A model generated the notes under the pieces. The model saw only the letters and a list, made by a program, of their open reading frames with translations, was not told where the DNA came from and did not search any database. Source: an uncultured Nitrospirales bacterium (GTDB taxonomy: Bacteria > Nitrospirota > Nitrospiria > Nitrospirales > UBA8639). Taken from it: a stretch of 64,000 nucleotides of DNA. Position 1 is the stretch's first letter. Every line of letters begins with the position of its first letter. The stretch lies in the NCBI GenBank assembly GCA_958295805.1, contig OY282373.1, positions 2,575,001 through 2,639,000 on the forward strand. The letters run 5' to 3'. The translations under genes were made by a program, and so were the position numbers. Below, piece by piece: positions 35,830 through 46,102 of this stretch.

Positions 35830-37085
35830 GACGGGCCCGTCTCTCGACGAACCACGGCACCCAATGCTTGCAGTTTATCCTCGATTCGTTCATATCCACG
35901 GTCCAAGTGATAGATTCTGGAAATCTGCGTGTCTCCCTCAGCCGCCAACGCGGCCAGAAGAAGACCGGCACTGGCGCGTAAATCAGAAGCCATAACCGGC
36001 GCGCCCGTCAAGTGGTCCAATCCTTTCACAACGGCACGGTGCCCATCAACCGTAATCGCCGCCCCCATGCGTTGCAGTTCCGAGACGTGAAGAAATCGCC
36101 CTTCAAACACCGTTTCGGTCATGACGCCGGTTCCTTCGGTCAGACACAGCAAGGCCATCATTTGCGCCTGCAAATCCGTGGGAAACCCCGGATAGGGAGA
36201 CGTATGTACGTCTACGGCTTGTAACCGACGTGGCGCCGTGATGGTGATCGAGCCGGCCGTCTCCGAAACGTCCGCACCGCACTCACGAAGTTTCGCGAGC
36301 ACGACGGCCAAATGCGCCGGCACGCAACGCTCCACTTCCACCCGCCCGCCGGTCATCGCACCAGCGACTAAATACGTGCCGGTTTCAATTCGATCAGGCA
36401 TGACCTCGTGCTCGGCTCCGTGTAACGCCGAGACGCCTTCGACGACCAGACGACCGGAGCCGGCTCCTTCAATCTTCGCCCCGCGTTTGCTCAAGAAGGC
36501 GGCCAGATCGATGATTTCGGGTTCCATGGCCGCATTGTTGATGACCGTCGTTCCGTGCGCGAGGCTGGCTGCCATCAATAAATTTTCGGTTCCCGTCACC
36601 GTGGGAAACTCTAAATCAATACGCTGCCCTCTCAACCGCGTCGCTTGCGCGCGGATGTATCCATGATCGACGGATACGGTGGCGCCCAACTTTCGCAATC
36701 CATCCAGATGCAGGTTGACCGGCCTCGGCCCAATCGCACAGCCGCCCGGGAGAGAAACAACGGCTTCTCCAAATCGAGCCAACAGCGGACCTAAGACCAG
36801 GACGGAGGCCCTCATGGTTTTGACCAGATCATACGGAGCATCGAACGATTGCACGGAGGTCGCATCAATAACCACGCGGCTTCCGTCCCGTTTCACGGAG
36901 ACTCCCAGTAAACTGATCAGCGTCGTCATCGTGGCAACGTCTCTCACTTGGGGAAGGTTCGAAATCGCACATTCTCCCTCCCCCAGCAACGTCGCGGCTA
37001 AAATGGGAAGCGCGGCATTCTTCGCGCCGGCGGCCGTGACGCGCCCTTCCAGACGTTGTCCTCCTGTAATGGCCAAACGATCCAT
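35826..37085 (-). CDS. murA: MurA, UDP-N-acetylglucosamine enolpyruvyl transferase
   Basis: 419-residue enzyme of the first committed peptidoglycan step, transferring enolpyruvate from PEP. The N-terminus LAITGGQRLEGRVTAAGAKNAALPILAATLL holds the conserved Lys-Asn. The active-site loop reads SLPGGCAIGPRPVNLHL, with the fosfomycin-reactive Cys present, so it should be fosfomycin-sensitive by this criterion. The C-terminus has the expected FEGRFLHVSELQRMGA. It is transcribed with hisG and prmC. Confidence 0.97.
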   Translation of the reverse strand: MDRLAITGGQRLEGRVTAAGAKNAALPILAATLLGEGECAISNLPQVRDVATMTTLISLLGVSVKRDGSRVVIDATSVQSFDAPYDLVKTMRASVLVLGPLLARFGEAVVSLPGGCAIGPRPVNLHLDGLRKLGATVSVDHGYIRAQATRLRGQRIDLEFPTVTGTENLLMAASLAHGTTVINNAAMEPEIIDLAAFLSKRGAKIEGAGSGRLVVEGVSALHGAEHEVMPDRIETGTYLVAGAMTGGRVEVERCVPAHLAVVLAKLRECGADVSETAGSITITAPRRLQAVDVHTSPYPGFPTDLQAQMMALLCLTEGTGVMTETVFEGRFLHVSELQRMGAAITVDGHRAVVKGLDHLTGAPVMASDLRASAGLLLAALAAEGDTQISRIYHLDRGYERIEDKLQALGAVVRRETGPS

Positions 37086-37090
37086 CGCCG

Positions 37091-38029
37091 TCAGATTCGC
37101 TCCAGGCGGATCACGCGGTCGATCCCCGCCTGATCGGGTCGAATGGATTTGATGGAAAACTCTTTGCGGCAGCGCACGCGGTTTCCGACGTCCATGGACT
37201 GGCCTGCTCCCATCTCCATAATCAACAGCCCGCCCGGGTGCAACAAGGCGGGGCTTTCCATAAGCAGGCGATCGTAAAATTTCAAACCACGCCGTCCACC
37301 ATCAAGAGCCAGACGAGGCTCAAAGGCTCGCACCTCGCGGGGAAGGAGATCGAATTGATCGGATGGAATATAGGGGGGATTCGAAACAATCACGGATACG
37401 GTCCCGGCTAAACCGTGATCGTACAACGGTTCGAGGCCGTCTCCTTGGAAAAACGTGATCCGGTCGGCCACGCCGTGACGTCGGGCATTCTCCTTCGCCA
37501 GACAAAGAGCCGCAGGGCTGCAATCCGTGGCATAGACGGAAACGCCCGGACATTCCAAAGCCAAAGACACGGCCAGGCATCCGGACCCCGTTCCCACGTC
37601 CACCACGTGACAGCGATCCACGGAAAAGGGGGAAGCCACAACGTCGTCAACGATCAACTCCGATTCACGTCTTGGAATCAAGACGCTGGAGTTCACCATC
37701 AACGCCCGACCTCGAAAGAACTGCGTACCCACAATATATTGAAGTGGTTCGCCGGAGGCGCGGCGACGAAACATCGCGTCCACTCGTTCCCACTCTTCCG
37801 GCGGCACCCGGGTTTCCGGGTCAGCATACACCTTGAGCCGCGAAATCCCCAGGGCAGTTTCCAACAGCCAGAACGCTTCATTTTTTGCATTGGCCACCTT
37901 GGCGTCCTGCAGGTGAGTCACGCCAGCGTAATAGACAGAAAGGACGGTATCGGGCTCACGATGACGCATGAAGACGTCCAACGTGCCGGAAGCCGGCTCC
38001 ATTGGCCACGTCTGCTTATCGGATGCCAT
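37091..38029 (-). CDS. prmC: PrmC, release-factor glutamine methyltransferase
   Basis: 312-residue SAM methyltransferase that methylates the GGQ glutamine of release factors. An N-terminal helical domain is followed by [15 protein letters not shown] and [12 protein letters not shown]. The SAM-binding [17 protein letters not shown] and the catalytic NPPYIPS motif are both present. It lies immediately after prfA, its substrate, and overlaps it by 14 bases or more. GTG 38038 has a better-placed GGAG and is an equally good start. Confidence 0.95.
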   Translation of the reverse strand: MASDKQTWPMEPASGTLDVFMRHREPDTVLSVYYAGVTHLQDAKVANAKNEAFWLLETALGISRLKVYADPETRVPPEEWERVDAMFRRRASGEPLQYIVGTQFFRGRALMVNSSVLIPRRESELIVDDVVASPFSVDRCHVVDVGTGSGCLAVSLALECPGVSVYATDCSPAALCLAKENARRHGVADRITFFQGDGLEPLYDHGLAGTVSVIVSNPPYIPSDQFDLLPREVRAFEPRLALDGGRRGLKFYDRLLMESPALLHPGGLLIMEMGAGQSMDVGNRVRCRKEFSIKSIRPDQAGIDRVIRLERI

Positions 38030-39131
38030 TCGCCGCACCGTTCTCCCCCGCCCCGGCCTCTTTCAACGCCTTGACCAATTCCTGGAGTTCTCCGTTCAGA
38101 ATGGCGTCCAGTTTGTGCAAACTCAGGCCTATCCGATGATCGGTCAGGCGATTTTGAGGATAATTATAGGTACGAATTTTTTCACTGCGCTCGCCGGTGC
38201 CTACTTGAGAGCGACGGTGTTCGGCAATGGAGACTTCTTGTTTTTCGCGTTCAGCCTCGGCAATGCGAGTTCGCAGGGTTCGCATGGCTTTTTCTCGATT
38301 CTTTAATTGTGACCGCTCATCCTGACACGTCACCACTACGCCGGTGGGAAGGTGGGTCAGCCGGACGGCCGAGTACGTGGTGTTGACGCTCTGGCCTCCG
38401 GCGCCGGATGAACAAAACGTGTCAACGCGCAGATCTTTCGGATCAATGCGCACGTCGACTTCTTCGACTTCAGGCATCACCGCCACCGTGGCGGTCGACG
38501 TGTGAATGCGTCCGCTCGCCTCGGTGGTCGGCACTCGCTGAACCCGGTGGACGCCGCTTTCATACCGAAAGGCTCCGAACGCTCCTTTGCCTTCAACCAG
38601 AAAAATCGCTTCCTTGATCCCGCCGATGCCGGTTTCGTTGACGTCGATCATCTGCACCCGCAGCCCCTGTTTCTCCGCGTACCGCGCGTACATGCGTACC
38701 AGTTCACCGGCGAAAAGCCCGGCTTCTTCGCCACCGGTGCCGGCTCGGATTTCGATGAACGAATTTTTGTCGTCCTCGGCGTTTTCCGGGTACAAGAGTG
38801 CCAGCGCGCGCGCCTCAACCCCCTGCCGCTTCTCGTGCAGGCCGGTCAACTCCGCCGCCGCCAGGGATCGGAGTTCTGCATCCATTTGCGGGTCGTTGAG
38901 CATGGATTCCGTGTTGACGATTTCCTGAAGCAGACGCTGATGATCTGAAAACAGTTGACTGGCTTCTTCGATTTCCGTCCGTTCTTTGTTGAGCGCCATC
39001 ATCACGGACGGCTGACGCAGCACCGTCGGATCAGCCAATTGGTGCGTCAAATCGGCGTGACGATGCGCGACGGCTTCCCATTGGGCAAGCCATCCTTCAC
39101 GTTGGCGGTTATCCATCGCGTCACTAGACAT
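38016..39131 (-). CDS. prfA: Peptide chain release factor 1
   Basis: 371-residue RF1, which ends translation at UAA and UAG. The catalytic loop [20 protein letters not shown] carries GGQ. The codon-recognition region and the conserved C-terminus ([22 protein letters not shown]) are intact. The N-terminal coiled region starts [22 protein letters not shown], a little longer than E. coli RF1. It starts at ATG 39131 after GAGGG. It is followed directly by its methylase prmC. Confidence 0.96.
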   Translation of the reverse strand: MSSDAMDNRQREGWLAQWEAVAHRHADLTHQLADPTVLRQPSVMMALNKERTEIEEASQLFSDHQRLLQEIVNTESMLNDPQMDAELRSLAAAELTGLHEKRQGVEARALALLYPENAEDDKNSFIEIRAGTGGEEAGLFAGELVRMYARYAEKQGLRVQMIDVNETGIGGIKEAIFLVEGKGAFGAFRYESGVHRVQRVPTTEASGRIHTSTATVAVMPEVEEVDVRIDPKDLRVDTFCSSGAGGQSVNTTYSAVRLTHLPTGVVVTCQDERSQLKNREKAMRTLRTRIAEAEREKQEVSIAEHRRSQVGTGERSEKIRTYNYPQNRLTDHRIGLSLHKLDAILNGELQELVKALKEAGAGENGAANGIR

Positions 39132-39209
39132 GGGACGACCCTCGAGACCAGAGAGAAACAGGAGGCCGGAGAAAATTGAAGAGCGCGAGATTGCGGCTGA
39201 CCGGAGAGG

Positions 39210-39419
39210 CTAGGCTTTGGCTTTTTTAGCGTACTTTTTCTTGAATCGTTCCACTCGTCCTTCGGTATCAACGATCTTCTGCGTCCCCGTAAAGAAGGGA
39301 TGACAGGCGGAACAAATATCGACCTTGATATCGCCCACCGTCGAACGCGTGTGGAACTTCATGCCGCAGGCGCAACTCACGGTCGCCTCGGAGTAGTCAG
39401 GATGAATGCCGGCTTTCAT
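39210..39419 (-). CDS. rpmE: Ribosomal protein L31, zinc-binding type
   Basis: 69-residue L31 with all four zinc cysteines of the C+ form (VSCACG and [12 protein letters not shown]). The start [13 protein letters not shown] and basic tail [11 protein letters not shown] are typical. AAAGGAG precedes the ATG. C+ L31 is often swapped for a zinc-free paralogue under zinc shortage; no such copy is in this window. It lies between rho and prfA. Confidence 0.97.
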   Translation of the reverse strand: MKAGIHPDYSEATVSCACGMKFHTRSTVGDIKVDICSACHPFFTGTQKIVDTEGRVERFKKKYAKKAKA

Positions 39420-39510
39420 GTACGAGTTCTCCTTTACAGAACGGTCGAACGATGTTTTTCAAGCGTCACGTGTATCATGAAAGACCTGAGGTTGGCAAAG
39501 GAGGGCATAA

Positions 39511-40761
39511 TCAGCGATTCATTGACTGCAAAAACTCTTGGTTGTTCTTGGTGCCGGCGATTTTATCCATAAGAAATTCCATGGCGTCCATCGTGCCCAA
39601 GGGACTCAACACTTTTCGCAACACCCACATTTTGTTCAAACGATCCCGATCCACCAGAAGCTCTTCTTTACGAGTCCCGGATTGACTGATATCAATGGCC
39701 GGGAAAATCCGCTTGTCCGCCAACCGACGCTCCAGATGGACTTCCATGTTGCCCGTGCCTTTAAATTCTTCAAAAATCACGTCATCCATGCGGCTTCCGG
39801 TATCCACCAAGGCCGTGGCCAGGATGGTGAGGCTGCCGCCGTTCTCAATGTTCCGAGCCGACCCAAAAAACCGCTTGGGCCGTTGCAAGGCGTTGGAATC
39901 CAATCCACCGGAGAGGACCTTTCCACTGGGCGGGGCAATCGTATTATAGGCCCGAGCCAACCGGGTGATACTGTCAAGCAAAATCACCACGTCCCGTTTA
40001 TGCTCAACCAACCGCTTCGCCTTTTCCATCACGATCTCGGCGACCTGGGCATGCCGCTGGGCCGGTTCATCAAACGTGGAACTGATTACTTCAGCACTTT
40101 TGACCTGCCGCTGCCAATCCGTCACTTCTTCCGGGCGCTCATCAATCAACAGGATAATCAGCAAAATCTCCGGATGATTGTGCAAGATGGCACGGGCAAT
40201 GGCTTGAAGCAGCATGGTTTTCCCCGTCCGCGGAGCAGCCACGATGAGCCCGCGTTGCCCCCTGCCAATGGGCGTGGTCAATTCCATGACCCGCGTGCAG
40301 TACTCCTCCTGGTCGAACTCGATCTCAATGTGTTGGTCGGGATAGAGCGGGGTCAGGTTGTCGAACAGAATTTTATCCCGCTGAATTTCCGGTTCGTCGT
40401 AATTAATTTTTTCGACTTTTAATAAGGCGAAATACCGCTCTCCGTCTTTGGGCGGTCGAATCTGGCCGGAGATAATGTCTCCCGTTCGGAGGCCGAATCG
40501 TCGGATTTGTGAAGGCGAGATATAAATATCATCGGGGCCGGGTAAATAATTTGAATCCGGCGCACGCAAAAACCCAAAGCCATCGGACAGGGTTTCCAGA
40601 ACGCCTTCTCCAAAAATGACTCCGTTCTTCTCGGATTGTCCTTGCAAGATGGCAAAGATCAGTTCTTGTTTCCTCAGGTTTGCGGCTCCTTCGATCTTTA
40701 AGGAACGAGCCAGATCCGAAAGGTCCCCAATAGATTTTTGTTTTAACTCGGCGAGATACAT
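39511..40761 (-). CDS. rho: Transcription termination factor Rho
   Basis: 416-residue hexameric RNA helicase. The N-terminal helical domain ([21 protein letters not shown]) and the cold-shock-like RNA-binding domain ([35 protein letters not shown]) are followed by the ATPase core: Walker [17 protein letters not shown], Walker B and Q-loop ([17 protein letters not shown]), and R-loop GTGNMEVHL. It lacks the extra acidic insert found in some phyla. A strong promoter about 520 bases upstream suggests a long leader. Confidence 0.97.
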   Translation of the reverse strand: MYLAELKQKSIGDLSDLARSLKIEGAANLRKQELIFAILQGQSEKNGVIFGEGVLETLSDGFGFLRAPDSNYLPGPDDIYISPSQIRRFGLRTGDIISGQIRPPKDGERYFALLKVEKINYDEPEIQRDKILFDNLTPLYPDQHIEIEFDQEEYCTRVMELTTPIGRGQRGLIVAAPRTGKTMLLQAIARAILHNHPEILLIILLIDERPEEVTDWQRQVKSAEVISSTFDEPAQRHAQVAEIVMEKAKRLVEHKRDVVILLDSITRLARAYNTIAPPSGKVLSGGLDSNALQRPKRFFGSARNIENGGSLTILATALVDTGSRMDDVIFEEFKGTGNMEVHLERRLADKRIFPAIDISQSGTRKEELLVDRDRLNKMWVLRKVLSPLGTMDAMEFLMDKIAGTKNNQEFLQSMNR

Positions 40762-41475
40762 ATCTTTCTCCTACGGTGGGTCATGGCGTGACCGGGAGGA
40801 TTTGACCGTCCGGTCACGAGTATCACAAGTGAATGCTGAAACGTCATACCATCACCTCTTCCTCTTCATGGTTATCTTCGTTCGTCGTCCATTCCCTTGC
40901 ACCCGATACCTTGAAACCGTTCATCGAACGACAACGGGAATCCGGCGTTGACCGGATTTCCGGGACGGTCCTCGGCATGATCACGTGATGAACGGCAGTG
41001 ACTGGCGTTGCTGAGTGCCGACGGATTCGACGTTCAAACCCTTCACGCGGAAACGTGATGAATACGCGACAGAAGACGCGTATCACGCTCGTTTACTGAG
41101 GATGACTTCATTTCACAAAAAAGAACCCGATGTATGACACAACGAATGAACAATGTTTTTGGATCAATACGTGTTGGCGTTTGGTTGCGTAATAACCGGA
41201 CTGACAACGTCTGGACTTGAAAAAGTTGCGTGGGAAAGAAGTAACTGCCTCTTCAACGTGGAGGGTATACGACACTCTCTATACCATGAACGTGCGTATT
41301 GTCAAGAGTCCTTTTGAAGATTCCGTGACCGAACGTTCGCCCGGAGAGTGTCGCCACTGCAACGATGAACGTCCCATCTCCATGAGTTTGCGATGCCAAT
41401 GGCAATGTGATACATGAAAGGGACGCAGGAAACGCGCATCGTTCACGACTCAAACGAATCACGCCCCGATCGACA
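40762..41475. other. Long non-coding region: rho leader and shared upstream region
   Basis: 714 bases without a gene I can support. A strong leftward promoter (41278-41305) would give rho an untranslated leader of about 510 bases. Short open frames on either strand here (for example 40844-41086 leftward) have no ribosome site and no protein-like composition. The leader contains several runs of pyrimidine-rich sequence on the sense strand, a possible place for Rho autoregulation. Confidence 0.55.
41278..41305 (-). promoter_or_regulatory. Strong leftward sigma-70 promoter, probably for rho
   Basis: On the minus strand a perfect TTGACA (41305-41300) is followed after 16 bases by TATAGA (41283-41278). 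The expected start is near 41270, about 510 bases before the rho ATG. The alternative is a small RNA starting here. Confidence 0.6.
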
Positions 41476-41901
41476 ATGGCCAGGTACGAAGAACACGAAG
41501 AACCATTCTCCCACGGCCGCATCTTCTCTCTTTCCGAGGCGACGGAACTGATACCGCACCTCGTCACTCACCTGACCAAAGTCAAAAAAGGCAAAACGAT
41601 TCTGGTTCACACCAAAGAAGAAATTAAAAAAGCCAGCGCCAACGCCAACTATGGTGGAGGAAGCATTGAAGGTCCTCGATACATCAAAGCCCTTGAAGAG
41701 ATTCATGAGAGCCTCAAAAACATTCATGAAATGGGAGTGATTGTGAAGGATCTGGAAATGGGCTTATGCGATTTTCCCTATCTGATGGAAGAGCGCGTCG
41801 TCTATCTGTGCTGGAAGCTCGGCGAAGAACGCATCGAATGGTGGCATGAAATCCATGACGGGTACCAAGGCAGACGGACCTTGGCCAAAGGAACGAGCTA
41901 A
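41476..41901 (+). CDS. DUF2203-family protein
   Basis: 141 residues with the family layout: FSLSEATELIPHLVTHLTKVKKGK at the N-terminus, a helical middle (YIKALEEIHESLKNIHEMGVIVKDLEMGLCDFPYL) and the end VVYLCWKLGEERIEWWHEIHDGYQGRR. DUF2203 proteins are small, cytoplasmic and of unknown function. The helical hairpin plus a GEERIEWWHEIHDG tail has been linked only by context to other stress genes. ATG 41476 is chosen by alignment to the family; there is no good ribosome site. The yciI gene starts 10 bases later, so the two form an operon. Confidence 0.8.
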   Translation: MARYEEHEEPFSHGRIFSLSEATELIPHLVTHLTKVKKGKTILVHTKEEIKKASANANYGGGSIEGPRYIKALEEIHESLKNIHEMGVIVKDLEMGLCDFPYLMEERVVYLCWKLGEERIEWWHEIHDGYQGRRTLAKGTS

Positions 41902-41911
41902 CGTCGGAGCC

Positions 41912-42196
41912 ATGAAATACGTCATTATTGGATGGGACGGACCTGAGGGCCAGAGTAAGCGCCCACTGTATCGGCCGGCTCACCTTCAACACCTTGAACG
42001 CGTCCGGAATCAGGGGCAGTTGGTCTGCGCCGGACCCTTCAGTGATAAAGCCGGGAGTCTGGTCATCATTGAAGCGCAAACCATGGAGGAGGCAGAAACG
42101 ATCGCCAATGGCGACCCCTATTTAACCCACGGAGTGTTTGAACGAGTCGAAGTCCATCCTTTTCGCCAAGTGTTGCCCCACCAGGAAGCCGAATAA
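41912..42196 (+). CDS. YciI-family protein
   Basis: 94-residue ferredoxin-like alpha/beta barrel protein: KYVIIGWDGPEG at the start, RPAHLQHLERVRNQGQLVCAGPF with the conserved His of the family, and DPYLTHGVFERVEVHPFRQVL at the end. YciI proteins have a probable active-site His-Asp pair but no defined physiological reaction. GGAG precedes the ATG. It is co-transcribed with the DUF2203 gene and convergent with the EVE gene. Confidence 0.85.
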   Translation: MKYVIIGWDGPEGQSKRPLYRPAHLQHLERVRNQGQLVCAGPFSDKAGSLVIIEAQTMEEAETIANGDPYLTHGVFERVEVHPFRQVLPHQEAE

Positions 42197-42219
42197 CCCC
42201 ATCTCCAAACGGTCGCCGT

Positions 42220-42690
42220 TCAATCTCGTGATTGAGACAACCGGAGAATGCACTTCCACTCTTTCTCCCGAACCGGTTGAACGGAGAGGCGAGAACCTTT
42301 TCGAAGCAACTCCATGGTTTCCAGCCCTTTCACCCCTCTGAGGCGTGCCAACGAGAGCGGCGCCGGCAGAATCGTCTTCAATCGAACGTCAACCATCACC
42401 CACCGCGGGTTCTGTTTCGAACTGTTTTCATCGAAATATTTGTGTCGAGCTTCCCAGGCAAAATGATCGGGGTACGCAGCCTTCACGACCTCGACGATGC
42501 CGACGATGGCCGGCGGATCGGCCTGGCTATGATAAAAAAAGGCGAAATCGCCGACGGCCATGGCTTGCAGAAAGTTCCGCGCCTGGTAATTTCTCACGCC
42601 TTCCCAGCAGGTGGTCTTATCTGGTGAACGTGCCAAATCATCAATGGAAAACGCTGACGGCTCTGATTTGATCAACCAATAATTCGGCAT
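42220..42690 (-). CDS. EVE-domain protein
   Basis: 156-residue single EVE domain, a PUA-like fold that recognises modified bases in DNA or RNA. The family motifs are PNYWLIKSEPSAFSIDDL at the start, TTCWEGVRNYQARNFLQAM, and VGDFAFFYHSQADPPAIVGIVEVVKAAYPD. EVE proteins occur in restriction systems that read modified DNA, but this stand-alone type (THYN1-like) is common on chromosomes. ATG 42690 follows AAGGAG at a slightly long distance. Confidence 0.92.
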   Translation of the reverse strand: MPNYWLIKSEPSAFSIDDLARSPDKTTCWEGVRNYQARNFLQAMAVGDFAFFYHSQADPPAIVGIVEVVKAAYPDHFAWEARHKYFDENSSKQNPRWVMVDVRLKTILPAPLSLARLRGVKGLETMELLRKGSRLSVQPVREKEWKCILRLSQSRD

Positions 42691-43043
42691 CCCGCGTGCT
42701 CCTTTCCTCAAACCAACGCGCCCGTCCTGAGCGAGGCGCGCGTTGCCGCCATCCTGAACCTTTCGACGAACTCAGGGCAAGGGTTCAGCCGAGCCTGGAG
42801 TTAAAAAGAAAAGCAGATCCTTCGCTTCGCTCGGGATGACAGGGGAGAGGAGATGAGAAGGGGCAGAATAGAGCAAGGGGACAGGAGATGCCAGGGGACA
42901 AGATATCCCCAAGGGAGAGGAGATGACAGGGGAGAGTACCCAACGGAACGACGTTCGTAAACGACGTTCGTAAAATTTTTCTACGCTTGTCGAATTTCCC
43001 TGAAAAATGCTATGTCCCCATGGATAGGCGCAGGAATCATCGC
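42691..43043. other. Intergenic region with dispersed repeat and short direct repeats
   Basis: 353 bases. It contains a copy of a dispersed element (42814-42842), a purine-rich stretch with repeated GGGAGAGGAGATGA-like units (about 42838-42930), and a tandem pair of ACGACGTTCGTAAA (about 42951-42976) just before the membrane protein gene. No gene was seen. Confidence 0.5.
42814..42842. repeat. Copy 1 of dispersed intergenic element
   Basis: Matches AGATYCTTCGCTTCGCTC, ending in a GATGACA-like tail. Related copies are at 50873-50908 and 55648-55677. The core is a small imperfect hairpin (TTCGCTTCGCTC). Confidence 0.6.
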
Positions 43044-43496
43044 ATGGACGCAATTCAGACGTTATATGACGGCCTCATCGGCATGGTCTCGCAAGAGGGC
43101 CTGATCGCCGTGACGATCATCTCAGCCCTGATGTTTGTCGGAACCATTTTGCTGATTCCCGTGATTGTGGTCCGTCTGCCCGCTAATTATTTTCTTCATG
43201 ACGACGAACGCGTGTGGCTAGCCGAGTACCATCCAGTGCTGCGTCACGTCGGCGTGGTCGTCAAAAACGGGGTCGGCCTCGTGTTTCTCCTGGCCGGTAT
43301 CGCGATGCTGGTCCTCCCCGGACAAGGATTACTCACCATGGTGATCGGCATATCCTTACTCAATTTTCCCGGGAAACGACAAATCGAACGTCGGCTCTTC
43401 ACGCAACCCATGGTCCTCCAAGCCATGAATGCCATTCGACGCAAGTTCGACAAACCTCCGTTTGTCCTGCCTCCGGCATCAATGGGAACGCCCTGA
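43044..43496 (+). CDS. Small membrane protein, PGPGW-like
   Basis: 150 residues with two long hydrophobic segments, LIAVTIISALMFVGTILLIPVIVVRLP and VGVVVKNGVGLVFLLAGIAMLVLPG, followed by GQGLLTMVIGISLLNFPGKRQIERRL. The LPGQGLLT turn resembles the PGPG turn of the PGPGW (TMEM-like) transmembrane family; function unknown. ATG 43044 has AGGA upstream; ATG 43020 is also open. It lies 71 bases before cstA. Confidence 0.75.
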   Translation: MDAIQTLYDGLIGMVSQEGLIAVTIISALMFVGTILLIPVIVVRLPANYFLHDDERVWLAEYHPVLRHVGVVVKNGVGLVFLLAGIAMLVLPGQGLLTMVIGISLLNFPGKRQIERRLFTQPMVLQAMNAIRRKFDKPPFVLPPASMGTP

Positions 43497-43567
43497 GCAT
43501 CCGCCGTCGGCGGCATGCCCGATCAAACGCTTGACGTCAATCGAGAAGCCCCGCCGGCAAAGCAAAC

Positions 43568-45520
43568 ATGCAAACGTTCATGACCATGGTGTGGGTGCTC
43601 CTTTCAATCGTCTGCGCGGTCTCATTCGGATTTGTGACCGGCTTGATAAACCCTGAGGAAAAAGTCAACGGGCTGTGGTTGGTGACCGCGGCCGGATGCT
43701 TTTACGTGCTGGCGTATCGATTCTACGGACAATTTCTGAGCCGGCGCGTCATGCAATTAGACGATCAACGGCAAACGCCCGCCGTTCGACTTCAGGACGG
43801 CACCAATTATTATTCGGCCAATAAATACGTGCTGTTCGGACACCATTTCGCCGCCATTGCCGGAGCCGGTCCCTTATTAGGCCCGGTGTTGGCCGCGCAA
43901 TTCGGGTTTTTGCCCGGGTTTCTGTGGATCGTAATCGGGGCGGTGGTCGCAGGAGCCGTCCAGGATTTTGTGATCCTCGTCGGATCGCTGCGTCGCAACG
44001 GTCGCTCCCTGCCGGAAATCGCGCGCGCGGAAATTGGATGGGTGACGGGCACCGCCACGGCCGTCGCCGTGCTCTTTATCGTCATTGTCGCTTTAGCAGG
44101 CCTCGGGCTTGCCGTCGTCAACGCCTTGGTGGACAACCCCTGGGGCACGTTTACGATTGCCATGACCATTCCGATTGCCTTGTTCATGGGGTGGTATCAT
44201 CATGACGTTCGACCCGGGCGCGTAGGAGAAATGTCCCTCATCGGCATCCTGCTGCTTTTTCTGTCCGTCGGACTGGGCAACGTCGTGGCCCATTCAGACG
44301 CGGCGATCTGGTTCACCTATGACCGGACCACCCTCGTCTGGCTGTTGGCCGGATATGGATTGCTTGCGTCGGTGTTGCCGATGTGGATGTTGCTGGTTCC
44401 CCGGGATTACCTCTCGACCTTCATGAAACTCGGGGTCATCGGGTTGCTGGCGATCGGCGTGGTCATCCTGGCTCCCGACGTCCACATGCCGAGAATCACC
44501 GGATTTATTGACGGGGGAGGTCCGATTATCCCCGGGCCCATCTTTCCCTTTCTGTTTATCACCATCGCGTGCGGGGCCATTTCAGGGTTTCACTCCCTGG
44601 TCTCCTCGGGAACCACGCCGAAAATGATTGCCCGTGAATCTCAAGCCATGGTGGGCTATGGCGCCATGCTGTTGGAGAGTTTCGTAGGAGTGGTCGCCCT
44701 CATCTCGGCGGCGCTGCTCATCCCAGGCGATTTTTTTGCCATCAATACCCGCTTATCGGCAGAGGCACTGGCCGCCATGGGATTCCCCGTGGAACACGTT
44801 CATGAACTCTCTCGACTCGTCGGCGTTGACGTGTCCGGGCGACCGGGAGGAGCGGTCTCCCTGGCCGTGGGCATGGCCTGGATTTTTTCCGCACTGCCGG
44901 GCATGGCCGGATTCATGGCCTATTGGTATCAATTTGCGCTCCTGTTTGAAGCCCTCTTTATCTTGACCACCATTGACGCGGGAACGCGGGTGGCGCGATA
45001 TCTGCTGCAAGAAATGGGAGGGCGCTTTTATGCGCCGCTTCGTCACATCAACTGGATGCCCGGCGTCCTGGTCTGTAGCGCGCTGGTGGTCGGGGCGTGG
45101 GGATTTTTAATCGAAACCGGCACGATTTCAACGATCTGGCCCATGTTCGGCGCAGCCAATCAATTATTGGGGACCTTAGCGTTGTGTATCGGCACGACGC
45201 TGCTGATCAAAATGGGAAAAGCCCGATTCCTCTGGGTCACGGCGGTTCCGATGGCGTTCGTGGGCATCATTACCTTAACGGGATGCTACGAACTGTGGTG
45301 GATCTTTTTAGAGAAGGCACACGCGGCAACGGACTTCGTGGTACTCGTGACCATGTCGCTCAACGCGGCGTTGGTGGGGGTGGTTGCGGTCCTGGCATTG
45401 ATTGTCCTGACCGAAAGCATGATGAAATGGTACGGATACCTTGTTTTGAAGCAGCCGTACATCAGCACGGAAATTGTGGATGAGGAAGGCATTCAGATCC
45501 CGGCAGGAAAGTGTTGTTAA
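43568..45520 (+). CDS. cstA: Carbon starvation protein CstA (peptide/pyruvate transporter)
   Basis: 650-residue inner-membrane protein with about 16-18 hydrophobic segments. The N-terminal CstA signature is visible in NYYSANKYVLFGHHFAAIAGAGPLLGPVLAAQFGFLPG, followed by AISGFHSLVSSGTTPKMI. CstA-type proteins import peptides or pyruvate during carbon limitation. In E. coli it is under CRP control; no CRP site was recognised here. It ends 84 bases before yajQ. Confidence 0.95.
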   Translation: MQTFMTMVWVLLSIVCAVSFGFVTGLINPEEKVNGLWLVTAAGCFYVLAYRFYGQFLSRRVMQLDDQRQTPAVRLQDGTNYYSANKYVLFGHHFAAIAGAGPLLGPVLAAQFGFLPGFLWIVIGAVVAGAVQDFVILVGSLRRNGRSLPEIARAEIGWVTGTATAVAVLFIVIVALAGLGLAVVNALVDNPWGTFTIAMTIPIALFMGWYHHDVRPGRVGEMSLIGILLLFLSVGLGNVVAHSDAAIWFTYDRTTLVWLLAGYGLLASVLPMWMLLVPRDYLSTFMKLGVIGLLAIGVVILAPDVHMPRITGFIDGGGPIIPGPIFPFLFITIACGAISGFHSLVSSGTTPKMIARESQAMVGYGAMLLESFVGVVALISAALLIPGDFFAINTRLSAEALAAMGFPVEHVHELSRLVGVDVSGRPGGAVSLAVGMAWIFSALPGMAGFMAYWYQFALLFEALFILTTIDAGTRVARYLLQEMGGRFYAPLRHINWMPGVLVCSALVVGAWGFLIETGTISTIWPMFGAANQLLGTLALCIGTTLLIKMGKARFLWVTAVPMAFVGIITLTGCYELWWIFLEKAHAATDFVVLVTMSLNAALVGVVAVLALIVLTESMMKWYGYLVLKQPYISTEIVDEEGIQIPAGKCC

Positions 45521-45604
45521 TGCGGCGCGGCGACATGCCTGCTCGGGCACGGGACACGCACGGTGCCGGCCGTGTGCCGCGTCAGGCATGAAGGAGGAGG
45601 AATA

Positions 45605-46102
45605 ATGGCGGAGACATACTCATTTGACGTCACGTCCACGGTCGACGTGCAGGAAGTCCGAAACGCGGTGAATCAAGTCATGAAGGAAATCGGCCAACGC
45701 TTTGACTTCAAAGGATCCAAATCCGAAGTCATCTTCAAGGATGCCGACGCCATGATAGAAGTAGCGGCAGACGACGAGTTTAAGCTTAAGGCCGTCCTTG
45801 ACATCCTCAAGGGGAAATGCGTGAAACGGAGCGTGTCGTTAAAAGCCCTCACCTACGGCAAAGTCGAGCAGGCCTTGGGGGGAACCGTCCGGCAAACCAT
45901 TACCGTGCAAAACGGTATCGTGGACGAAAAAGCCAAAGCCATCGTGAAGACAATCAAGGAGAAAAAATTCAAAGCTCAAGCACACATTCAAGGCGATCAC
46001 GTCCGCGTGCAGAGCAAAAACAAGGATGAACTGCAAGCCGTCATTGGATTTCTCAAACAACGGGACTTCGGCATCGATTTGCAGTTCGTCAATTATCGCT
46101 AG
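45605..46102 (+). CDS. YajQ-family cyclic-di-GMP-binding protein
   Basis: 165-residue two-domain ferredoxin-like protein: [39 protein letters not shown] at the N-terminus and [36 protein letters not shown]-like second half. Some YajQ proteins bind c-di-GMP and transcription factors. ATG 45605 is set by GGAGGAATA. Its 3' end overlaps the convergent lipoprotein gene by 14 bases. Confidence 0.94.
   Translation: MAETYSFDVTSTVDVQEVRNAVNQVMKEIGQRFDFKGSKSEVIFKDADAMIEVAADDEFKLKAVLDILKGKCVKRSVSLKALTYGKVEQALGGTVRQTITVQNGIVDEKAKAIVKTIKEKKFKAQAHIQGDHVRVQSKNKDELQAVIGFLKQRDFGIDLQFVNYR

Noticed and set aside
40844-41086. Leftward ORF of 80 codons upstream of rho
   Set aside because: No ribosome site, odd composition, and it lies in the probable rho leader.
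41217-41417. Rightward ORF of 66 codons with CRHC motif
   Set aside because: It overlaps the strong opposing promoter, and the CRHC spacing with no partner Cys pair looks accidental.
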